Assembly: GCA_937892225.1 (NCBI GenBank)
Contig: CALAUH010000309.1
Coordinates: 1-10,442, forward strand
DNA: 10,442 nucleotides
Source of the DNA: an uncultured Treponema sp.
Lineage (GTDB): Bacteria > Spirochaetota > Spirochaetia > Treponematales > Treponemataceae
Direction of reading: 5' to 3'
The translations under genes were made by a program, and so were the position numbers. Shown one piece after another: positions 1 to 8,445 of the stretch (positions are counted from its first letter, which is position 1; every line of letters begins with the position of its first letter). The notes under the pieces are model-generated. The model was not told where the DNA came from. It ran no database searches and worked only from the letters and a program-made list of their open reading frames with translations.

Positions 1-378
1 ACAGTTAGCCTGTAAACCAAAAGCAAAATTATTAAAACGGGTAGTATAGGACAGGGTATCCATTTTTGAATCAGCAATCCATGAATTGTGAAAAATACCT
101 AATTGTGTTTCTTTTAAAATTGAACTTGCACCGGCATTGTAATTAAAAAAAGCAAGATCATCGCTTAATCCAGTATAGGCATTTCCAAGACTTTCGCATC
201 TTCCGCCTACTGGAATTAATAATGAATGATAAGTTGTAGTTCCTTCATTTTCGCTTACAAAAGTGCTGAAAATATCTGTTATAGTTGATGAAAAATCGTT
301 AAAATCTAAACTGTAAGCGTTAGTTAAAAAAAGGAGAGAAGTTAAAATGATTAAAAATCCATTTTTATTGTTTTTCAT
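1..378 (-). CDS. UPF0164 family (FadL-like) outer-membrane protein, 3' end outside window
   Basis: Reading the minus strand from the ATG at 378-376 gives 126 uninterrupted codons running off the left edge, so only the N-terminal part is present. Residues 1-23 form a signal peptide (Lys/Asn-rich start, hydrophobic core, likely cleavage after AYS). The mature part contains VGGRCESLGNAYTGLSDDLA and, further on, a Phe-Asn-rich stretch, GASSILKE and FHNSWIADSKMDTLSY. These match my memory of treponemal UPF0164 proteins, which are modelled as FadL-type beta-barrels carrying hydrophobic nutrients across the outer membrane. T. pallidum has several such paralogs. An in-frame ATG two codons upstream (384-382) is an equally possible start. 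Neither has a clear Shine-Dalgarno sequence. The gene is divergent from the TPR gene at 488. Family assignment is fairly secure; substrate is unknown. Confidence 0.85.
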   Translation of the reverse strand, partial: MKNNKNGFLIILTSLLFLTNAYSLDFNDFSSTITDIFSTFVSENEGTTTYHSLLIPVGGRCESLGNAYTGLSDDLAFFNYNAGASSILKETQLGIFHNSWIADSKMDTLSYTTRFNNFAFGLQANC

Positions 379-386
379 TCGCATAA

Positions 387-392
387 ATTATA
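387..392 (-). promoter_or_regulatory. Candidate -10 box for the UPF0164 gene
   Basis: The minus strand reads TATAAT here, followed by TTATGCGAATG, which contains both candidate start codons (384 and 378). A transcript starting the usual 6-8 nt after the box would begin at about 381-379, next to or on the ATG at 378, giving a leaderless or nearly leaderless mRNA. That fits the missing Shine-Dalgarno, and would favour the inner ATG as start. No good -35 is visible. Confidence 0.35.
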
Positions 393-464
393 CTATCGTT
401 TTTAAAATTTTTATATAATTTTATCGGATTTTTTCCTATAATATATAACTGTTTTTACCGAAAA

Positions 465-470
465 TATAAT
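465..470 (+). promoter_or_regulatory. Candidate -10 box for the TPR-phosphatase unit
   Basis: A perfect TATAAT lies 17 nt before the ATG at 488. It predicts a transcript start near 477 and a leader of about 11 nt. No purine-rich Shine-Dalgarno is present between box and start codon (the sequence before ATG is AAAGTTGTCTGA). A second TATAAT at 437-442 is the alternative and would give a leader of roughly 40 nt. Neither has a consensus -35. Confidence 0.35.
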
Positions 471-487
471 ATACTAAAGTTGTCTGA

Positions 488-3400
488 ATGAAAAAATATT
501 TTACTTTATTTTTATTATTATTTTTTTCTCTTTATCCTCTTGCTTCTCAAAATCAGGAAATTGATGAAGCAACTAAAAACATCGTCGAAGAAGATCTTGA
601 TGATGATGTAATGTCATTGTTTCAGATTGAAAAATTAATAAGACAGACAGACTATACAGAAGCTTTATTTCAGTTACATAAATATATTGAACGATATCCA
701 GAACGTTTTGATAATGCACAGCGTCTTGTTAGAATTATTATGAACAGACGAAGCAGATATTCGGTTTTAACAGAAAAGGCGATTAAAGTCAGTACAGAAA
801 ATCCGGAAGATCATATTACACCTTCAGAAATTATTCTTGAAATGCGTACACTCGAAAAAAATCCACCGGAAGATGTTAAAAAAGTAATTGAACTTCTTGA
901 AGATATGCACCTTTTTAAATATTACGCATATCTTTTTGATAAAATCGAAACTGAATCTGCAGAACTTTGTCATGCTGATGATATAACTGGTGCAATTACA
1001 AAAGTTCAGGAAGGATTCTGGATTTATAAAGATGAATTTCTGGAAGATTTTGCAAATAACAAAGATATTATCAGTGAAGCAGAAAAAATTGAAAAGAAGT
1101 TAAATTCACTCGTTGAAAAATATAAACAAGAAGATTTAAGTGCTAATATTACATCTTTAACAACACAGTTCATAAAATCTGTAAACGAAGCAAATTATAC
1201 TGCAGCAAATGATCAGCTTGGAAATTTAAGAAAAGCATTTTCAAATTACAGCAGTTTACGAAATGATTTTTTACAGATAATAAAAGACTATCAAAAGTTG
1301 TACGATAAGCAGAAAAAAATTAAACCTGATTTAACAGATGCATGTTATGTTGCTTTTATGCAGAGATTTGTTTCAGGATTAACATCAATTGATGATTCTG
1401 GATTAGTTGGTGTTATGGATTATGTATATAATTCGAATATTAATAAAATCAAAGTTGCAGTTGTTGATTTAATGAAAAAACAGACTTCTCAATATCTGAC
1501 TGTTCTTCCTAAAGATATTCTTTCTGATAAAGTTAATTTTGATGATTTAAATGCTAAAACTGATTATAAAATCTGTGTAAATAGATTTGGATCAATCGTA
1601 AAAGAAGTAAACGGATTTACATCATTCTATAAAAATCTTGATAATACAAATAAACCTGTTGATACAGATTATAATTTAAGCATTGATTATATTTGCGGAC
1701 TTTCTAATCAGACATCTGAAATTTGTAAAATTGCACAGAAAGTTAAACAGGAAGAAATTTATCAGAAGCAGATTTTAAGCAGCTTTAATAATTCAGCAGA
1801 AACTTCTGAAACTTCTGCGAACGTTACAAAATTATTTGAATCAGCTTCCAGAGTAAATAATATTATTGGTGAACGAGAAAAACTCTTAAGTACAAATTTT
1901 GCATGGAGTAATGATAAAAATCAAAATTGGGAAAATCTTACTACAAGATATGATACTTTTGTTAATCAGATTTTTGATTTTACAAGTGAAAATATTGTTT
2001 CTGCATGGAAAAAGATTTCTGAAAGTTATATTCAGGATGCAAATAAATATACAAAAGAACTTGATGAGTATGTAAAATATTCAGAAACATATCAGAAAGG
2101 ATTCTCTGAACAGATTGATAAAAAGACTTTCGATAGACTCAAAACTGATCCAAAAGAACTTCTTGAATATGCAAAAACTCATAAACCTGCTTCAGACAAT
2201 TCTGGTACTGTTTATCATTATCCTGAATTAACTTTACATATGGCAAATGTCGTTACAGAAACTGCAGAAAAATATCAGGAAAGTTTACAGAAAGCACAGG
2301 AACAGCTTGAAAAAAATGCAAACATGAACAAAGAATGGCAGACTAATGCAGAAGTAAATAAAATTATTAAACAGTCTGAGCAGTCTCTGGCAGATAAACA
2401 GAAAACTATTCAAAATATTACTCTTCAAACTAAAAATGCAACGGAAAAAGCAACAAATGATTATAATCAGGCACAGGTTTTAAAACGCAATGGGGATGCA
2501 ATCGTTGAACAGGCAGAAGAGGAATTTAATAAAAACAATTTAAATAAAGCAGAAAACTTAATTGATGATGCAATAGAAAAATACAACGAAAGTTTAAGTT
2601 ATTCAGAAAATATTGATTTAAGAACACAGACTGAACAGGTTCGTTATGATTTCTCAAATAAAATCTTAAAAGCTAAAAACGAAATTGTTGTCCGTGAATC
2701 CCGTGAACTTTACAATAAAGCTAAATCTGCTCAGGATTCCGACAGATATGATGATGCACAGACTTATATTACAGCGGCAATTACAAAATGGTCAGAAACT
2801 CATGATGATACAAACCCTGAATTCCAGGATTTCCTTGAAATTGTAAATACTGCAGTTTCTATGAAAACAGGACGAATTTTGCTTCCTTCAGATCCATTGT
2901 ATGCAGAAATGTCTCAATTATTAAGTAGTGCATATCAATATTTTGAACAGGGCAGTTCTTATTATAAACAGAAAAATTATGATGAAGGAAAAACAGCATT
3001 TAGTCTTGCTTTAGATAATATTCAGAAAATCAAACAGGTTTATCCAATAAACCAGGAAGCTTCTATTCTTCAGTTAAAAATTGACAGAATGCAGAATCCT
3101 CAGAAATTTGAAACTGATTTTGAAAATAAAGTAAAAACAGCTATAGCTAAAACTCGAAAAGCAGATACAAAAGCAGAAGGATATAATGAACTTTTAATTT
3201 ATTATGATTTGAATCCTAATTATAAGGGATTAAAAAATACTATTGCTAATGTAGAAATTGAACTTGGTATGCGACAGAAGCCGGTTGATAATACAGCTGT
3301 AACACGTTCTAATAAATTAACTCAGGATGCTCAAAGCATATTTAATTCTGCAGGTAATAATCAGGATAAATTACTCAGTGCCCTTACAAAAATTAATGAA

Positions 3401-3652
3401 GCAATTAAGTTGAATCCAAATAATACAAAAGCACAGAAATTAAAAGATAAAATTAATACAAAACTTGGTGGTAGTAAAACAACAGAACTTACTGCTGCAG
3501 ATGAAGCAATTTACAATCAGGCAAGAAATGCATATCTTCAGAAGAAATATGATGAAGCAAAAGCATATATTGATCAGTTGTGGCAGAAACCTGCTTATCG
3601 TTCTATTGAAAAAGTTAAGAGCTTAAAGAAATCCATCGATTCTAAGGTATAG
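488..3652 (+). CDS. Exported TPR-like, largely helical periplasmic protein (1054 aa)
   Basis: Residues 1-20 are a signal peptide (MKKYFTLFLLLFFSLYPLAS) without a lipobox cysteine, so the product is predicted to be soluble in the periplasm. The rest is almost entirely charged helix. A TPR-like unit follows the N-terminus at about 43-85 (DYTEALFQLHKYIERYP). A coiled-coil-prone Gln/Lys/Glu stretch lies at about 595-650. A C-terminal series of TPR-like helix pairs can be seen near 663-705, 738-775, 815-855, 941-985 (INEAIKLNPNN) and 1007-1054 (YLQKKYDEAKAYIDQ). The central 350 residues show no family I recognise. TPR arrays usually act as protein-binding scaffolds. The stop codon is 2 bp from the phosphatase start, so the two are probably translated together, and a role as periplasmic partner of that receptor is plausible but inferred. 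No membrane anchor or catalytic motif is seen. Confidence 0.85.
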   Translation: MKKYFTLFLLLFFSLYPLASQNQEIDEATKNIVEEDLDDDVMSLFQIEKLIRQTDYTEALFQLHKYIERYPERFDNAQRLVRIIMNRRSRYSVLTEKAIKVSTENPEDHITPSEIILEMRTLEKNPPEDVKKVIELLEDMHLFKYYAYLFDKIETESAELCHADDITGAITKVQEGFWIYKDEFLEDFANNKDIISEAEKIEKKLNSLVEKYKQEDLSANITSLTTQFIKSVNEANYTAANDQLGNLRKAFSNYSSLRNDFLQIIKDYQKLYDKQKKIKPDLTDACYVAFMQRFVSGLTSIDDSGLVGVMDYVYNSNINKIKVAVVDLMKKQTSQYLTVLPKDILSDKVNFDDLNAKTDYKICVNRFGSIVKEVNGFTSFYKNLDNTNKPVDTDYNLSIDYICGLSNQTSEICKIAQKVKQEEIYQKQILSSFNNSAETSETSANVTKLFESASRVNNIIGEREKLLSTNFAWSNDKNQNWENLTTRYDTFVNQIFDFTSENIVSAWKKISESYIQDANKYTKELDEYVKYSETYQKGFSEQIDKKTFDRLKTDPKELLEYAKTHKPASDNSGTVYHYPELTLHMANVVTETAEKYQESLQKAQEQLEKNANMNKEWQTNAEVNKIIKQSEQSLADKQKTIQNITLQTKNATEKATNDYNQAQVLKRNGDAIVEQAEEEFNKNNLNKAENLIDDAIEKYNESLSYSENIDLRTQTEQVRYDFSNKILKAKNEIVVRESRELYNKAKSAQDSDRYDDAQTYITAAITKWSETHDDTNPEFQDFLEIVNTAVSMKTGRILLPSDPLYAEMSQLLSSAYQYFEQGSSYYKQKNYDEGKTAFSLALDNIQKIKQVYPINQEASILQLKIDRMQNPQKFETDFENKVKTAIAKTRKADTKAEGYNELLIYYDLNPNYKGLKNTIANVEIELGMRQKPVDNTAVTRSNKLTQDAQSIFNSAGNNQDKLLSALTKINEAIKLNPNNTKAQKLKDKINTKLGGSKTTELTAADEAIYNQARNAYLQKKYDEAKAYIDQLWQKPAYRSIEKVKSLKKSIDSKV
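3644..3647 (+). promoter_or_regulatory. Ribosome binding site inside the preceding gene
   Basis: AAGG lies in the last codons of the TPR gene, 7 nt before the ATG at 3655. It supports that start and implies that ribosomes ending at 3652 can reinitiate on the phosphatase gene (translational coupling). Confidence 0.5.
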
Positions 3653-3654
3653 AA

Positions 3655-6600
3655 ATGTTTCCTTTTAAGAATAAATTTTTAGCAAAATTAGTGTTCTCTT
3701 TAGTAATGATTTTTTCTTTAAGTACAATCAAGTTGTATTCACAAGAATATTTCTGGGAAGATTCATTATCTTTTACAACTGGTGACTGTCGATTTCCGAT
3801 TTCAATTCAATCTAAAAACGGAACTTTTGTTTTCTGGCAGGAAATTGATAATGCAAAAAATCAGATTTATATTTCATGCAGACATTATTTTTCCAGAGAT
3901 AATTTTATAGATAATAAAAGATTTGCAGGACCATTCGCTTATTCTGGTGAAGTTCCAGATTTGTACAGTGTTGCAATTTCTGATAATGGAACAATTGTAA
4001 TACCAGTTGCTTCTACAAATAATCGTTTATCAATTTTTGTTTCAACAAATAAAGGCGTAAGTTTTTCTAAAAAAGAAATACAGTCAGATTCAAGTATTAT
4101 TGCACCTCGTGTTTATGTAACGTCAAAAGGAAAATTCAGATTATTTGTTTCTTCAGTAGTAGATGGAAACTTTAAATTAAATTATTTAGATTCAAATGAT
4201 GGAATCAACTGGTCAGCATTAAAAACTTTCTCGCCAGGTGGTAATTTTAGAAATCCGTTTATTCCTGTTAATATAAAATCTGGAAATGGTGATTTAGTTG
4301 TTTTCCAGGCACAGTATTCTTCTTCAGTATTAAACAGACTTTCATATCAGCTTTTTGGTTCATATACAACAGATGATGGAAAAACATGGTCAGAACCAGT
4401 TTTAATTACAAATCAGCAGTCTTTGAGTTCAAATATAAAATCGGATTTTTCAATATTTCAGAATCAGCGTGCAGCATTATGTAAGTTTAAAAATAAGATT
4501 TATATGGTTTGGGAAAGAACTGAATCTATTAATTCAAGCATATGGATTGCAGAAATTTCAAATGATGGTATAGTTCCTAAAACTGCTAAACAGATTACAG
4601 AAAACGGAAATGCAAGCCGACCAAATCTTTTTGTTTTTAAAGATGAATTGTATCTTGAATGGTTTGATACTCGAACTGGAAATGAATCTGTTTATATGGT
4701 CAAATTTGATGAAAATCTTGACTATTCTGAATATGCAATTTTAGAAAATGATAAAAAAAATCTGTTTTCTTATCCGGTAATTTTTAAAGATGAATTGGAA
4801 CAGGAAAAACTTTCTTTTGTTTTCCAGCAGAGTGTTAATAATACAAATTCAATCTGTATTTTAAATCCAGATACTACAGTTCAAATTCCAAAACTTCTTC
4901 CTATAACTTATAAAAAAGGAAAACATTCTCTTAAAAAAGATGTACAGATTCAAGTTGAATATCCTTATGATTCTTCTGGAATTACAGGTTATTCTTATAC
5001 ATGGGGAAAAGACAATCAGGAAATCCCACCGGAAAAAGTTCAATATTTTGGTAACGATAGAATCATAAATCTTAGAGCTGAAGATGATGGTATTTATATT
5101 TTAAATGTAAGGGTTCAGGATAGGGCAGGAAACTGGTCTAAAAATTCTCAGATTGAATATGTACGAGATTTGACTCCACCAGAAAAACCGGAACTTAAAA
5201 TAACTGATGTAGATGAAAACGGATTCCTTAACGACAATACTTTTGTAATTACATGGGAACCTTCTAAAGATAAAGATATTTCCGGTTATAACTATGAATT
5301 GCAGTTCTTAGGTGATATTCCAAAATCAATGGTAGAAAACAAAACTCATTCCATTACTTTAGAAAAAGACGAACTGGAACAGAAGGTAAACGAACTTTTA
5401 GAAAAATATAAAGACCAGATTGGTAAAGATATACAGTTAAAGAACGTTATAATCACAAGCAGTCCTCAGTCAAAACAATTCTATAATAAACCAAATGGTG
5501 TTTATGTATTTAGAGTCAGTGCAATTGATGAAGTCGGTAACGTTTCGACTACTACCCAGCAGTTATTGATTTTAAATAAATATTCTCCACAGACATATGT
5601 TGAATCAGCTTATCAGACAGCAAATGAAATTGGAGAATATGAACTTGTAATTAATGGTGGTGGTTTTACTTATGAAGGAACTATTTCTAAAATAATAATT
5701 GATAAAGACGGAAAAGAACCTTTTGATTTGGAATTAAGTAAAGATAAAGGTGATTTTATTGTTAAATTAGACAAGAAAATTACTAATGTAAAAATTGGAA
5801 CTAATCTTGAACAGGGAACTTATCGAATAGGAATTTATCATACAGACCGAGGGTGGTATTGGACAGGAACAATTCTTGATGTTTCTTCTAACGGTACTGT
5901 AAAAATTGAATCAGAATATCAGTATAGACCAAGATATAAACTTGTAGAAAAAAATTATAGATTTGCAGTTTCAGTTGGAACAATTATTTTAATTTTTGTC
6001 TGCATCTTAATATTATTAATTCTTTTAGTATTTTTCTTTGTTTTAATGAAAAATGTAAAAGATAGAAAACTTGTATTTAAAGAGATTAAATCACTCATTA
6101 CGGGAGATTATATGCCATTGTTAAAGACAAAAGATAATAATCAGGGTAAAAAAGGAAGTCTTAAAGTTAAACTGGTTTTGTTTACAATTGTTCTTGTTGT
6201 ATTCGTTATTGCTTTCGTAACATATATCAACGGTAGAAATATGATTAATACTCAGCAGCAGACTTTGACTTCCGGTTTGCAGAATCGAATTGAAGTATTA
6301 ATGGAAAGTTTGTCTTCGGGTGTAAAAAACTTCCTTCCTACAGAAAATGATGTAGAATTAGGACAGCTTCCAGATCAGATGAATGCTGTAAATGAAGTTA
6401 AGAAAGTATTAATCGTCGGTCAAAAACATTCTCAGGAAGGAGAAGAAAATCTTTCAGATAATATAGATTTGTCTTATGTATGGGCTACAAGTAATATAAA
6501 TGAACGTGCAGAAGTAGTTCCAGGTGTAACTGTAGTTCAGGATACAACAACATTAGAAATCCTTGAAAGATTTAAAGGATTAAATCAAATTGCAAAAGAT

Positions 6601-8382
6601 TCTGTTCAACAGATTTCAAAACAGATTACTGCAAACTCAAATGAATATACATCGTTAGTTGGTAAAAATGATGCAGACAGTATTATAAGAAGAAGAAATT
6701 TATCTTTAACAAATGAACAGTTACGTTCTGAATTGAATAATAAACTTTCTTTACTCGCAGATGAATATACAAATTCAATTCCATCATTTAATGCTGAAAT
6801 CTTAAACAGTGATACAAATATTTATACTTTCTATAAACCTGTATTATATCGTCAGGGTAATTCAGATACATATCTTCATGGTGCAATTATAACTCAGGTA
6901 GATATTATTACATTGGTTCAGGAACTTAATAATGAAATTAAAACTGTTACAATATCTGCAATCATCTTAGCTTCGATTGCCGTTATTTTAGGAGCTTTAG
7001 GTTCACTTATTCTTTCAAGTTTGATTGTAAGGCCTATTAAAAAACTTGAAAATCATCTTCAGGATGTAGGTTCATTAATGACAAAGTCTGTTCGTGAAAG
7101 ACAGCGTCTTGAGAAAAAACACATTGATATTAAATCGAAAGATGAAATCGGACGTTTAGGTGATGTAGTAAATCAAATGACTTTATCTGTAGGTCTGGCC
7201 GCATATGAAGAATTCTTACAGCTCGACGGTAAAGCTGTTCAGGAAAGATTTATTCCTCTTGAAGAAGGAGAAGGCGGAAGAAAATTGCCGATTGTAAGAT
7301 TGAACGAGGACCGTTTAAGTTTATTCGCATTCTATAAAGGCGACTCAGCTGTTTCCGGAGACTATTTTGATTACAAGAAACTTGATGAAAACTGGTACGT
7401 ATTTATAAAATGCGATATTTCCGGTCATGGTGTACCAGCTGCACTTTTGGTATCAGTAGTCGCAACTAAGTTCAAGGATTTTTATTATTTCTCTAACTGG
7501 AATTATCAGAAAAACGGAATAAATCTTAAGAGTTTTGTTTCTGCTGTAAATGATTTTATCTTTGGATTAGGAACAAGAGGTAAATTCAGTACTATTAATA
7601 TCAGTTTGTATAATAAAGCTACTGGTGAATTATATGTATGTAATGCCGGTGATAATAAGATTCATATTTACGACAGCTATTCTAGAAAATTAAACGAAGT
7701 AACTTTATCAAGTACACCAACAGCCGGTGGTGTTTCTACAGATTTGGTAGAAATGACAACTGGCGGTTATAAAGTAGAAAAACTTGTCTTAAAACCAGGT
7801 GATATTTTATTCTTATACACTGACGGTATTGATGAATCAGAAAGATTTATTCGTGACAGAGATTATTCTATCAAACTGGAAAATAAAGAAGAAACTAAGA
7901 TTGATAAACAGAGTGGAAAAGAACAGAAGATAATTCAGACACTCGAAAGAAAAGAGCAGTTCGGACAGGAAAGAATTACTCAGATTATAGAATCGGTTTT
8001 AAATAAAAAGAAATTCGTACTTGAAAAAGAAGATAATCCTAATAAAGCTGAACTTCTTGAATTTGATTTTACAAATTGTAAAGGAACTATTGATGAAGCA
8101 ATTTTAGCTCTTGCATCTATTGAACGTGTATTCAGAATGTTTAAGACTCCTAAAATCCGTGTAAATGATGAAATTGAAGTTGATAAAGTAATAGATGAAT
8201 TCTTAAAAGAGCATTTTACTCTTTATTCAAAATATTGTATGCCTTATGTAGAAGTACAGGAAAGCGAAGAAGATATGGAAAAACGTAAGATGATGGAAGA
8301 TCCAAACGTAATCCGCTATTCGTATGTAACAGAAGATAAACAGGCAGATGATATTACAATGATTGCAATTAAACGAAATTAA
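3655..8382 (+). CDS. Transmembrane SpoIIE/RsbU-type PP2C phosphatase with propeller, Ig-like and Cache-like sensor domains (1575 aa)
   Basis: This is a predicted inner-membrane receptor with a cytoplasmic protein serine/threonine phosphatase output. Order of parts: signal peptide 1-29; an Asp-box (BNR, sialidase-like) beta-propeller to about 420, with boxes at 130-137, 179-186 and 238-245 (TTDDGKTW, canonical); Ig/FN3-like domains about 423-640; a TIG-like domain about 655-745 (LVINGGGFTYEG); TM1 771-798; a basic cytoplasmic loop; TM2 840-860; a Cache-like periplasmic sensor about 862-1095; TM3 1099-1124; HAMP 1126-1180 (RPI and DEIGRLGDVVNQM). The SpoIIE domain keeps its metal-binding motifs: GDYFD 1235-1239, DISGHG 1254-1259, TDG 1389-1391 and DDIT 1565-1568, so it should be active. 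The stretch between TDG and DDIT is unusually long, about 170 residues. Family members normally dephosphorylate STAS anti-sigma antagonists; none is encoded nearby. Sialidase activity is not implied: Asp boxes are structural. Phosphatase and topology are secure; ligands are unknown. Confidence 0.93.
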   Translation: MFPFKNKFLAKLVFSLVMIFSLSTIKLYSQEYFWEDSLSFTTGDCRFPISIQSKNGTFVFWQEIDNAKNQIYISCRHYFSRDNFIDNKRFAGPFAYSGEVPDLYSVAISDNGTIVIPVASTNNRLSIFVSTNKGVSFSKKEIQSDSSIIAPRVYVTSKGKFRLFVSSVVDGNFKLNYLDSNDGINWSALKTFSPGGNFRNPFIPVNIKSGNGDLVVFQAQYSSSVLNRLSYQLFGSYTTDDGKTWSEPVLITNQQSLSSNIKSDFSIFQNQRAALCKFKNKIYMVWERTESINSSIWIAEISNDGIVPKTAKQITENGNASRPNLFVFKDELYLEWFDTRTGNESVYMVKFDENLDYSEYAILENDKKNLFSYPVIFKDELEQEKLSFVFQQSVNNTNSICILNPDTTVQIPKLLPITYKKGKHSLKKDVQIQVEYPYDSSGITGYSYTWGKDNQEIPPEKVQYFGNDRIINLRAEDDGIYILNVRVQDRAGNWSKNSQIEYVRDLTPPEKPELKITDVDENGFLNDNTFVITWEPSKDKDISGYNYELQFLGDIPKSMVENKTHSITLEKDELEQKVNELLEKYKDQIGKDIQLKNVIITSSPQSKQFYNKPNGVYVFRVSAIDEVGNVSTTTQQLLILNKYSPQTYVESAYQTANEIGEYELVINGGGFTYEGTISKIIIDKDGKEPFDLELSKDKGDFIVKLDKKITNVKIGTNLEQGTYRIGIYHTDRGWYWTGTILDVSSNGTVKIESEYQYRPRYKLVEKNYRFAVSVGTIILIFVCILILLILLVFFFVLMKNVKDRKLVFKEIKSLITGDYMPLLKTKDNNQGKKGSLKVKLVLFTIVLVVFVIAFVTYINGRNMINTQQQTLTSGLQNRIEVLMESLSSGVKNFLPTENDVELGQLPDQMNAVNEVKKVLIVGQKHSQEGEENLSDNIDLSYVWATSNINERAEVVPGVTVVQDTTTLEILERFKGLNQIAKDSVQQISKQITANSNEYTSLVGKNDADSIIRRRNLSLTNEQLRSELNNKLSLLADEYTNSIPSFNAEILNSDTNIYTFYKPVLYRQGNSDTYLHGAIITQVDIITLVQELNNEIKTVTISAIILASIAVILGALGSLILSSLIVRPIKKLENHLQDVGSLMTKSVRERQRLEKKHIDIKSKDEIGRLGDVVNQMTLSVGLAAYEEFLQLDGKAVQERFIPLEEGEGGRKLPIVRLNEDRLSLFAFYKGDSAVSGDYFDYKKLDENWYVFIKCDISGHGVPAALLVSVVATKFKDFYYFSNWNYQKNGINLKSFVSAVNDFIFGLGTRGKFSTINISLYNKATGELYVCNAGDNKIHIYDSYSRKLNEVTLSSTPTAGGVSTDLVEMTTGGYKVEKLVLKPGDILFLYTDGIDESERFIRDRDYSIKLENKEETKIDKQSGKEQKIIQTLERKEQFGQERITQIIESVLNKKKFVLEKEDNPNKAELLEFDFTNCKGTIDEAILALASIERVFRMFKTPKIRVNDEIEVDKVIDEFLKEHFTLYSKYCMPYVEVQESEEDMEKRKMMEDPNVIRYSYVTEDKQADDITMIAIKRN

Positions 8383-8433
8383 TTTGTTTTATTTATAAAA
8401 TAGTATTAAATTAATATATAAAGAATTTTTTTT

Positions 8434-8437
8434 GGAG
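8434..8437 (+). promoter_or_regulatory. Shine-Dalgarno of the 118-aa gene
   Basis: GGAG after a run of T, 8 nt before the ATG at 8446, is the best ribosome binding site in the window and fixes this start. The 63-bp gap before it (8383-8445) is AT-only over long stretches and contains TATTAA and TATATA hexamers. An internal promoter is possible but cannot be assigned. Confidence 0.65.
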
Positions 8438-8445
8438 TAAAAACT

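Larger units (their letters stand above)
385..487. promoter_or_regulatory. Divergent intergenic promoter region
   Basis: This very AT-rich gap separates two divergent start codons. On the minus strand a perfect TATAAT (392-387) ends only 8 nt before the ATG at 378. On the plus strand there are two perfect TATAAT hexamers, at 437-442 and 465-470; the second ends 17 nt before the ATG at 488. None has a recognisable TTGACA-like -35 box at the normal spacing, nor an extended -10 TG. In DNA this AT-rich, TATAAT can occur by chance, so the boxes are candidates only. That both genes are transcribed outward from this gap is well supported by gene arrangement. Confidence 0.5.

Noticed and set aside
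3655..4910. Sialidase enzyme function from the Asp-box propeller
   Set aside because: Asp boxes are structural turns found in many propellers. I did not see the catalytic arginine triad context, and the domain is fused to a receptor, so only the fold is claimed.
4861..5043. A 60-codon minus-strand open frame inside the phosphatase gene
   Set aside because: It lies wholly within a strongly supported coding region, has Phe/Ile/Arg-rich composition typical of antisense reading of this AT-rich gene, and has no ribosome binding site or homology I can see.
8387..8400. TTTTAT-TT-ATAAAA palindrome after the phosphatase stop, as a terminator
   Set aside because: The stem is six A/T pairs with a 2-nt loop and no following T-run directly attached, so it would be too unstable to terminate transcription.
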